DNA from: Endomicrobium sp.
Lineage (GTDB): Bacteria > Elusimicrobiota > Endomicrobiia > Endomicrobiales > Endomicrobiaceae
Assembly: GCA_031264895.1 (NCBI GenBank)
Contig: JAISDI010000025.1
Coordinates: 1 to 5,120 of the forward strand
Direction: 5' to 3'
DNA length: 5,120 bases
In this document: piece by piece, positions 1 through 5,048 of the stretch
Numbering within the stretch: position 1 is the stretch's first letter
Layout: every line of letters begins with the position of its first letter
The notes under the pieces: model-generated
The model's input: the letters and a program-made list of their open reading frames with translations, nothing else
What the model was told of the DNA's origin: nothing
The model's database searches: none
Translations under genes and position numbers: made by a program

Positions 1-14
1 AACGGCAACAACGA

Positions 15-79
15 CCACCCCGTCAGGAGACTTTGTCGATACAAAGTCTCCTGCCACCCCTCCACAGGATGGGAATTTT
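15..79. repeat. Intergenic hairpin module with flanking CCACCCC repeats
   Basis: A perfect 13-bp stem (24-36 with 41-53, CAGGAGACTTTGT) closes a CGAT loop. It is bracketed by two direct copies of CCACCCC (15-21 and 54-60). Immediately after it, 57-63 and 67-73 form a second short stem with one mismatch and an ACA loop, followed by AATTTT (74-79), which looks like a weak plus-strand terminator. Read on the minus strand, the layout is GGAGGGGTGGC, then the hairpin, then GACGGGGTGGT. I recognise this as a type of dispersed intergenic repeat seen in many bacterial genomes, though I cannot check copy number here. It lies downstream of the minus-strand operon and could also end or stabilise that transcript, but no T-run follows the long stem in that direction. 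Confidence 0.5.
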
Positions 80-128
80 ACTACATCGACTAAGACTAAA
101 GGAACGCAGCCGTTTTAACTTGCCGTGC

Positions 129-146
129 GCAAGCACCGCAAGCACC
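129..146. repeat. Two tandem copies of a 9-bp unit
   Basis: GCAAGCACC occurs twice in tandem (129-137 and 138-146), with a partial third copy, GCAAGCGC, at 152-159 that runs into the stop codon of the ferredoxin gene. It probably arose by local slippage. The rest of 1-158 has no supportable gene. Confidence 0.6.
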
Positions 147-158
147 CGTGTGCAAGCG

Positions 159-1430
159 CTAGACTCTTTTTTGTTCTTTGGTGCCGTAGATTTTTATGTT
201 GCCGGCTGATGTTACTACGCATGCGCCGCAGCCTATGCACTTCATTGGGTCGAATGCAGGGTTGCCGTCAGAAAGCGTTAGCGCTTTGGTCGGGCAGGCG
301 TTTGTGCAGGCGTTAAATTCTTCAAAAATTTCTGTGGGCGGAGAAATCATTGCTATTCTTAAAAGCTTTTTTTCTTCAAGCGAAATCTTTTTTAATGCGC
401 CTGCGGGACATGCGGCGCTGCACTTATTACAGTCGTATTCACAGAAATTTTTGTTGTAATCTATGCTTACTACGCCGTAATTTTTGTCGGCTTTTTTTAT
501 AATTCTTGTCGGACATACTTTTACGCAGAGATTACAGTTTAAACATTTGTTCGCAAAACGTTCTTCGTTTATTGCGCCGGGGGGAAGGATCACGTCCGAG
601 AATTTTCCGGATATTACTTTTTTTATTACGGCTCCGGCTTTTGCAGCGGCGGCAAAAACCGCGATCGTGGAAGCCGCTAAAATAAGACTGCGCCTTTTCG
701 GGTCAAATTTTACCTCTTTTTTCGGAGCGCATCCGTATTTGACGGCATTTTTATTGCAAACATTAAGGCATTTCAAACATTTTATACATGTCTCGTTTGA
801 AACGCTTTTTTCTTTAGAATCAATACAGCCGGCTGGACAAATCTTTTCACAAATCCCGCAGGAAATGCATGCGTCTTTTTGCAAATATATTTTCTTTACG
901 GAAAACTTAGAAATTAAACCGAGCGCCGCGCCTACCGGACAAATATTCGTGCAAAAAAATCTGTCTTTCATAAATACTGCGACTACAATTGCCAAAACGG
1001 CAATTATCCCTACGGCAGACAAAGTAAATGCCGAACCGAAATATGTGTAAGGTTCGGCTAAACGGAGCGCGTAAACCGTTCCGCCTGCAAGCGTTCCGAA
1101 AACCGCCGCGACTATGAAATATTTAAAAAACATATTTTTCTGTTTTCCGGAACTTTTCTTTTTAAACAAACCTACAAGCTCCTGAAACAGGCCTAAAGGA
1201 CAAAGCGTCGAACAGTACACTCTTCCAAACAGCAAAGTGGCAATCAAAATAAAAAGCAGCAAGGCCAAAGCCGTCAACGAAAAATTTATAAATACTCTCT
1301 GCAACAAAGCGCCGGCCTGCATGTCGAATATTTTTATAGGATAAAACAAACCCGCAAAAGCGGCGGCTGCCAAAATTCCGACGCAGATCGCTATGATAAC
1401 TCTTATTTTGTAAAAGATATTTTTTTTCAT
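159..1430 (-). CDS. NapH/NapG-like polytopic membrane ferredoxin
   Basis: This 423-residue protein is a predicted membrane electron-transfer protein. Helices lie near residues 11-30, 47-69, 103-121 and 134-154. CxxxCP pairs follow helices 2 and 4 (C73/C77 and C160/C164), the signature of the NapH/MauN-type 4Fe-4S membrane domain. A two-cluster ferredoxin follows (C188, C191, C194, C198; C215, C218, C221, C225). A fifth hydrophobic stretch (249-268) preceded by KRR comes next. The tail holds more clusters: C296, C299, C302, C306; C330, C334, C337, C341; and a last one from C379 with C398, C401, C404. Positive charges put residues 1-10, 89-100 and 175-247 in the cytoplasm, so the tail should lie outside. 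In the Nap system, separate NapH and NapG proteins take electrons from quinol to the periplasm; here both seem fused. The gene starts five bases after the reductase stop, with AAGGGGG upstream as ribosome site, so the two are cotranscribed. Family call is firm; partner and direction of flow are inferred. Confidence 0.88.
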   Translation of the reverse strand: MKKNIFYKIRVIIAICVGILAAAAFAGLFYPIKIFDMQAGALLQRVFINFSLTALALLLFILIATLLFGRVYCSTLCPLGLFQELVGLFKKKSSGKQKNMFFKYFIVAAVFGTLAGGTVYALRLAEPYTYFGSAFTLSAVGIIAVLAIVVAVFMKDRFFCTNICPVGAALGLISKFSVKKIYLQKDACISCGICEKICPAGCIDSKEKSVSNETCIKCLKCLNVCNKNAVKYGCAPKKEVKFDPKRRSLILAASTIAVFAAAAKAGAVIKKVISGKFSDVILPPGAINEERFANKCLNCNLCVKVCPTRIIKKADKNYGVVSIDYNKNFCEYDCNKCSAACPAGALKKISLEEKKLLRIAMISPPTEIFEEFNACTNACPTKALTLSDGNPAFDPMKCIGCGACVVTSAGNIKIYGTKEQKRV

Positions 1431-1435
1431 GACGA

Positions 1436-2710
1436 TTATGCCCCCTTCTTCAAATCTTTAACGGTATTGTTGACCATCTCTAAAAGAGGAGGAATATTCA
1501 AAAGCTGCGGACAATGCGCGCTGCAAAGGCCGCATTTTATACATTTGTCGGCTTTGTGCCTGTCTTTGATCATATCGTATTTTCGTAAAAATTCGTTTTT
1601 ATCGCCGGTCGCTTTATAACTATTATATAGGTCAAAAATTACGGGGATTACTATGCCTCTCGGGCAGTCCTGACAATAATTACATGTAGTACAATTTATT
1701 TCGCCCTGCTTTTGAAGTATTTCGGCTATTTTTTGCGCGATTTTTTCTTCTTTTTCGGTAAAAGGTCTGTAATCGGTAAAAGTTACAACGTTTTCTTCGA
1801 GCTGCGCTAAACTGCTCATACCGCTTAAAACCGTAAAATTATTTTCTCTTCCTGCTACCCAGCGCAGAGCAAAAGAAGCCTGAGTGTCGTTAGGCGCTTC
1901 ATCTTCGAGAACGGCTTTTGCCGAGCCGGTAAGTCTTGCTAAGGCGCCTCCTCTTACGGGCGTCATCGGCAGAACCGGTATTTTTGCTTCCGTGAGAATA
2001 TCATAATTTTTGTATACTTCCGGCGCTTTGGGAGTTTCGCCGGGTTTTGGCGCGGGGTGTTGTTTCCAATCCAGATAATTAAGCTGTATCTGGCAAAATT
2101 CCCAAGGATGTTCGTAGGTTACTTCCTGCAGAATTTCATATGAGCCGTGATAAGAAAAACCGATATGTCTTATTTTTCCTTCCTGTTTGAATTTCATAAG
2201 TTCTTCAAACACGTCGAAGTTGCGGTAATTGTCTACTGTTAAAGTATTGATGTTGTGGGCGAGATAAAAATCAAAATAGTCGGTCTGGCACTTTTTTAAC
2301 TGTTCTTCAAAAATTCTTCTTACGTCTTCTTTAGAAGTGAGCGCTCGGAGCGGATTTTTTGACGCCAGAAAAAAACTTTCTCTTTTATAATTGCTTAACA
2401 CTTTTCCTACGGCAAGTTCGGACTCTCCGTTATGGTACATATAAGCCGTGTCAAAATAGTTGACGCCGTGGCGCATAGCGTAATCTACCATTTTTTCAAA
2501 ATGCGGCATATCTATTGTGCCGTCAACAGTAGGCAGACGCATACAACCAAACGAAAGCAGCGGAACGTCAAGATTTTGAAATTTTCTTGTTACTACTTGT
2601 CCTTCTTTTTTTCTTTTTGTCGACGAATTGTTTCCTATGCCGCAACTGCTCAATACGGCAGTACCGCCGACAGTTAATAATGAATTAACTATGAACTCAC
2701 GTCTTTTCAT
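1436..2710 (-). CDS. Tat-exported lipoprotein aldo/keto reductase with two C-terminal [4Fe-4S] motifs
   Basis: This 424-residue protein has an aldo/keto reductase barrel at about residues 40-315. The full catalytic tetrad of the family is present: D87 and Y92 in FDTAYMY, K118 in LASKNP and H152 in YLAHN. The C-terminus adds two Fe-S motifs typical of the Fe-S subgroup: C340, C343, C346, C349 (CTTCNYCQDCP) and C390, C393, C396, C400 (CIKCGLCSAHCP). The N-terminus, MKRREFIVNSLL, has a twin-arginine motif, and LSSC at 20-23 fits a lipobox, so a folded, cofactor-loaded, lipid-anchored periplasmic protein is predicted. AKRs normally reduce carbonyls with NADPH; the substrate here is unknown. The ATG at 2708-2710 follows a G6 run (2716-2721) serving as a rather atypical ribosome site. 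It is the first gene of the operon with the membrane ferredoxin and has a MerR-type promoter upstream. Confidence 0.92.
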   Translation of the reverse strand: MKRREFIVNSLLTVGGTAVLSSCGIGNNSSTKRKKEGQVVTRKFQNLDVPLLSFGCMRLPTVDGTIDMPHFEKMVDYAMRHGVNYFDTAYMYHNGESELAVGKVLSNYKRESFFLASKNPLRALTSKEDVRRIFEEQLKKCQTDYFDFYLAHNINTLTVDNYRNFDVFEELMKFKQEGKIRHIGFSYHGSYEILQEVTYEHPWEFCQIQLNYLDWKQHPAPKPGETPKAPEVYKNYDILTEAKIPVLPMTPVRGGALARLTGSAKAVLEDEAPNDTQASFALRWVAGRENNFTVLSGMSSLAQLEENVVTFTDYRPFTEKEEKIAQKIAEILQKQGEINCTTCNYCQDCPRGIVIPVIFDLYNSYKATGDKNEFLRKYDMIKDRHKADKCIKCGLCSAHCPQLLNIPPLLEMVNNTVKDLKKGA

Positions 2711-2757
2711 CCGTTCCCCCCGGATCAGAGATTTTAAGCCGTTAAAAAATTTCCTCT

Positions 2758-2788
2758 ATTATAATACTTAGAGTTAACTCTAAGTCAA
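2758..2788 (-). promoter_or_regulatory. MerR-type promoter of the reductase-ferredoxin operon
   Basis: On the minus strand, TTGACT (2783-2788) and a perfect TATAAT (2758-2763) are separated by exactly 19 bp (2764-2782), longer than the usual 17. The spacer is filled by the 20-bp perfect palindrome ACTTAGAGTTAACTCTAAGT (2766-2785), which also overlaps the -35. An over-long spacer containing a dyad is the known target of MerR-family activators, which twist the DNA to realign the two hexamers. The start of transcription should fall near 2751, giving a leader of about 40 bases. Confidence 0.85.
2766..2785. promoter_or_regulatory. Operator 1: perfect 20-bp palindrome
   Basis: ACTTAGAGTTAACTCTAAGT is its own reverse complement and lies between the -35 and -10 of the minus-strand promoter. 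Its half-site, ACTTAGAG, is repeated exactly at operator 2, 120 bp away centre to centre. A MerR-family dimer is the likely ligand by architecture. No regulator gene lies in this window. Confidence 0.85.
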
Positions 2789-2804
2789 GCAGTTTTTTAT
2801 ATAT

Positions 2805-2866
2805 GGATATTTACTGATAACTACTAACAACGTAAGCCGCATAAAAAGTATTGCATGAAAATATCC
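2805..2866. repeat. Inner arms of the palindromic control region
   Basis: GGATATTT at 2805-2812 is mirrored by AAATATCC at 2859-2866. ATAAAAAA lies next to each -35 in both directions (2871-2878 on the plus strand, its complement at 2793-2800). These blocks sit at equal distances from the axis at 2835/2836, the same axis as the two operators. The A-rich blocks just upstream of each -35 could act as UP-element-like sequences. Confidence 0.6.
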
Positions 2867-2882
2867 GCAGATAAAAAAGTAC

Positions 2883-2913
2883 TTGACTTAGAGCTTACTC
2901 TAAGTTGTATAAG
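2883..2913 (+). promoter_or_regulatory. MerR-type promoter of the flavodoxin gene
   Basis: TTGACT (2883-2888) and TATAAG (2908-2913) are separated by 19 bp (2889-2907) that carries operator 2. The layout is the same as in the divergent promoter, with a slightly weaker -10. Transcription should start near 2920. A translation start at TTG 2905, inside the promoter, is therefore ruled out, and ATG 2920 is unlikely. Confidence 0.83.
2886..2905. promoter_or_regulatory. Operator 2: ACTTAGAG-N4-CTCTAAGT dyad
   Basis: The two 8-bp half-sites match those of operator 1 exactly; only the four central bases (CTTA instead of TTAA) break the symmetry. The dyad lies in the 19-bp spacer of the flavodoxin promoter, so the same MerR-type regulator should bind both sites. 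Confidence 0.83.
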
Positions 2914-2958
2914 ATAACTATGTCATTTGTCGTAAACTTTAATAAAGAGAGGCATTGT

Positions 2959-3549
2959 ATGCGGAAAACATTTTTTAAAACCGTAAGAACGCTGTTGTTG
3001 TTAATCTGCGCGGCAGTTATCGCGCAGCCTGCCGCAGCGCAAACAAAAGCGCAAGACAAGGAGGATAATGTGAAAAAAGTTCTAGTAGTTTATTATTCGA
3101 AATCGGGCAATACGCGTGAAATAGCCAAGCATATACAAAATGAAACCAACGCGGATATTTTTGAAATAGAAACCGTTACTCCATATCCGGAAGATTACAA
3201 TACCGCCACAAAACAGGCAAAGGAAGAAATAAACAGAGGGTATAAACCGCCTATAAAAAATAAAGTAAGCAATATTGACGAATACGATATTATTTTTGTA
3301 GGTTCGCCTAACTGGTGGAGCACGATAGCTCCGCCGGTATCTACATTTTTGTCCGAACACAATTTATCTGGAAAAACGGTTGTCCCGTTTTGCACTCACG
3401 GCGGCAGCGGAATATCGAAATGCGCTTCCGACACGGCAAAGCTTGCTCCGGATTCAACAGTTTTAGAAGCCGCGGCATTCTCGGGCTACGGAGCAAAAAA
3501 CGCGCGAAAAGAAGTTGCCGATTGGATAAAAAAAATCGGAGTGAAATGA
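2959..3549 (+). CDS. Exported flavodoxin (flavodoxin_4-like)
   Basis: The protein has 196 residues from ATG 2959. This start is chosen because AGAGAGG (2946-2952) lies six bases upstream and it falls about 39 bases after the predicted transcription start. The product opens with a Sec-type signal peptide: MRKTFFKTVR, a hydrophobic core at 11-22, and a likely cut after AAA at 25-27. The mature domain has the FMN phosphate loop YYSKSGNT (45-52), the loop GSPNWWSTIAPP (115-126) with its WW pair, and PFCTHGGSG (143-151), as in short-chain flavodoxins that carry low-potential electrons. Such proteins usually stay in the cytoplasm, so the signal peptide is unusual. The gene is divergent from the Fe-S reductase operon and shares its operator type, which suggests one redox system outside the membrane. 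An uncleaved membrane anchor is an alternative. Confidence 0.88.
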   Translation: MRKTFFKTVRTLLLLICAAVIAQPAAAQTKAQDKEDNVKKVLVVYYSKSGNTREIAKHIQNETNADIFEIETVTPYPEDYNTATKQAKEEINRGYKPPIKNKVSNIDEYDIIFVGSPNWWSTIAPPVSTFLSEHNLSGKTVVPFCTHGGSGISKCASDTAKLAPDSTVLEAAAFSGYGAKNARKEVADWIKKIGVK

Positions 3550-3611
3550 TTTGACGGCGCATGCAGGCTGATGGCAAGCACACGACAAACGCATGAAAAA
3601 AGCGGCTAAGT

Positions 3612-3638
3612 TGTCATACCGACGAAAGTCGGTATCCA
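3612..3638 (+). repeat. GTCATnCC...GGnATCCA palindromic unit 1
   Basis: A hairpin, ATACCGAC-GAAA-GTCGGTAT, is bounded by GTC on the left and CCA on the right. The ends resemble the widespread GTCATTCC...GGAATCCA intergenic repeats known from many bacteria. The GAAA tetraloop would make a stable RNA hairpin. Confidence 0.65.
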
Positions 3639-3683
3639 TTGTTACTAAAAAATCTGTATTCCTTATGCTTTTTAACGGCAACG

Positions 3684-3710
3684 TGGATACCGACTTTCGT
3701 CGGTATGACA
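3684..3710 (-). repeat. GTCATnCC...GGnATCCA palindromic unit 2, inverted copy
   Basis: This is the exact reverse complement of unit 1, forming the inner arm of the nested element. On the plus strand its hairpin loop reads TTTC. Confidence 0.65.
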
Positions 3711-3809
3711 AAAAAACATAAGTTTTCATGCGTTTGTCGTGATGGCAAGTAGAGTTAAAAACTGTTTTTCTCGATGTTGATGACGGAATACAAAGGCAGA
3801 AGGCAAACA

Positions 3810-3840
3810 TGGATTCCCTGTAAAAGATTCAGGGAATGAC
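3810..3840 (-). repeat. GTCATnCC...GGnATCCA palindromic unit 3, diverged
   Basis: TGGATTCCCTG (3810-3820) and CAGGGAATGAC (3830-3840) form an 8-bp stem (ATTCCCTG with CAGGGAAT) around a 9-base loop. The ends match those of units 1 and 2, but the stem and loop differ, so it is a separate member of the same repeat class rather than a recent copy. Confidence 0.6.
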
Positions 3841-3856
3841 GACAGAGACGAAAAGG

Positions 3857-3894
3857 CAAAAACCCCGTCCGGGACAAAATGTCTCGGACGGGGT
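3857..3894 (-). terminator. Strong hairpin, intrinsic terminator for minus-strand transcripts
   Basis: A 14-bp GC-rich stem (3862-3875 with 3881-3894, one G-T pair) closes an AAAAT loop. On the minus strand it is followed at once by a run of five T and then GCCTTTT, the form of a rho-independent terminator. On the plus strand the next bases are AATCGTAG, with no T-run. Its ACCCCGTC end is also found in the hairpin module at the left edge of the window, so it may be a repeat. The rest of 3550-3950 holds only the repeats listed and no supportable gene. Confidence 0.55.
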
Positions 3895-3950
3895 AATCGT
3901 AGTTGAAATAAAAATATTAAAAGCGGAAAAAATGTAAAGGATAATTTTAA

Positions 3951-5045
3951 ATGATGAAAATGCTGTTATTGCTAGCGTTGATTGCGGGGTTGAATGTTTA
4001 TATGCCTTACAGGCTTGGAAATTTGTTGGGGTTGAAAAGTAAAAAATGGCTTTATGTTTTGTTTGCCGTCGGGTTTGTGTCCGTGTTTGCGGCGCTGAGG
4101 CTTGTCACAAAATCCGGCAGTATTTTTGTCAGCGTATATTATAATTTGTCTACTTTTTGGCTTGGCAATCTTTTGTTTTTGTTTTGTGTTATGGCGGTTT
4201 TTGAAGTTTTTAATCTTATTTTTAGGTTTCCTAAGAAAAAGGCGGCTTATTTTATAGTAGCGCTTACTTTGCTTATAGACATTTATGCCGCAGTCAATGC
4301 AGGCTTTTTCAAAGTAGCTTATGTCGATATTCCGGTAAAAAATCTTTCCGAAGAAGTTAAAATCATGCAGATTTCCGATGTTCATCTTGGGGCGCACAGA
4401 GGCGCAAAATATTTGGAGAAAATAATTCAAAAAACCAATGAGCTAAACCCGGATTTTGTCGTTATTACCGGAGATATAGCTGACAGTAAATCCGCTTTGA
4501 CGAAAAATATGTTTACGCCTTTACAAAATCTTAATGCGCCGTCTTATTTTGTTTCCGGAAACCATGACGTTTATGTGGGGCTTGAAGAAATAATAAAACG
4601 GCTTGAAGAAAACGGCATTATAATACTGCAAAATGAAGTGATCGAAACAAATGCAATAAAACTTATAGGCTTGAATTATATGAAAGCCGACGACAGCGTT
4701 TACGATCCGCATCAGGTAAATGCCGAAACTATTAAAGATACTTTACCGCAGCTGGATTTTGGCGGAGAAATGCCGAAAATAGTCATTCATCACGGCCCTT
4801 GGGGAGTGGAATATATGAATGAATACGGAACGGATCTGGTTATCTCCGGCCACACGCACGCGGGACAAATTTTTCCCGCGACATTGATGGCTAAAAGCAG
4901 ATTCCCTTATCTCAAAGGATCAAAAAATTATAAAGGAACGTATATTTATGTTTCACAGGGAGCCGGAACTTTTTTCCCGAGAATGAGGCTGGGAACAAAT
5001 AATGAAATCAACCTGATAACGCTAAAACCGTTCCAGTCCGAATAA
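3951..5045 (+). CDS. Membrane-anchored calcineurin-like metallophosphoesterase (YkuE/YaeI-like)
   Basis: This 364-residue protein has four hydrophobic helices near residues 4-20, 33-49, 68-89 and 99-117, then a metallophosphoesterase domain from about 135 to the end. All metal-binding motifs are present: D143 and H145 in SDVHLG, D175 in TGD, N204 and H205 in GNHD, H280/H281, and H301 and H303 in GHTHAGQ. The family binds two metal ions and cleaves phosphate esters or diphosphates. Membrane-linked relatives include YkuE and YaeI, and the lipid A enzyme LpxG belongs to the same group, so a lipid or cell-envelope substrate is plausible but not shown. The start is ATG 3951, with AAAGGA (3936-3941) nine bases upstream; ATG 3954 is an alternative. 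A repeat-filled gap of about 400 bp separates it from the flavodoxin gene, so it is probably transcribed separately. I see no convincing promoter hexamers. Confidence 0.9.
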   Translation: MMKMLLLLALIAGLNVYMPYRLGNLLGLKSKKWLYVLFAVGFVSVFAALRLVTKSGSIFVSVYYNLSTFWLGNLLFLFCVMAVFEVFNLIFRFPKKKAAYFIVALTLLIDIYAAVNAGFFKVAYVDIPVKNLSEEVKIMQISDVHLGAHRGAKYLEKIIQKTNELNPDFVVITGDIADSKSALTKNMFTPLQNLNAPSYFVSGNHDVYVGLEEIIKRLEENGIIILQNEVIETNAIKLIGLNYMKADDSVYDPHQVNAETIKDTLPQLDFGGEMPKIVIHHGPWGVEYMNEYGTDLVISGHTHAGQIFPATLMAKSRFPYLKGSKNYKGTYIYVSQGAGTFFPRMRLGTNNEINLITLKPFQSE

Positions 5046-5048
5046 TTT

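Larger units (their letters stand above)
3569..3749. repeat. Nested inverted-repeat element, MITE-like, with flanking direct repeats
   Basis: The outer arms are 19 bp and exact: CACGACAAACGCATGAAAA at 3581-3599 and its reverse complement at 3723-3741. The inner arms are 28 bp and exact: 3611-3638 and 3684-3711. Both inter-arm spacers are 11 bp, so each full arm is 58 bp around a 45-bp centre (3639-3683). TGATGGCAAG is repeated directly at 3569-3578 and 3740-3749. Its last eight bases, ATGGCAAG, lie outside the arms and could be a target-site duplication. There is no open reading frame inside that resembles a transposase. Confidence 0.7.

Noticed and set aside
2..118. Plus-strand frame open from the left edge, ending at TAA 116-118
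   Set aside because: It is built from the hairpin and CCACCCC repeats, with a low-complexity translation rich in T and P; a second frame is also open there. It looks like repeat DNA.
484..1050. Plus-strand open frame of 188 codons
   Set aside because: It lies opposite the ferredoxin gene, whose cysteine motifs and helices are unmistakable; the frame has no recognisable domain.
2905..2958. N-terminal extension of the flavodoxin to TTG 2905 or ATG 2920
   Set aside because: TTG 2905 lies inside the promoter spacer, and ATG 2920 sits at the expected transcription start without a ribosome site. ATG 2959 has both a leader and AGAGAGG.
3581..3741. CRISPR array or riboswitch
   Set aside because: The repeats are inverted, not regularly spaced direct repeats, and no conserved ligand-binding core is visible.
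3463..3810. Minus-strand open frame of 115 codons
   Set aside because: It runs through the nested repeats and into the back of the flavodoxin gene, and has no ribosome site or recognisable motif.
3972..4430. Minus-strand open frame of 152 codons
   Set aside because: It is the shadow of the phosphoesterase gene, which has all its metal motifs in the plus frame.
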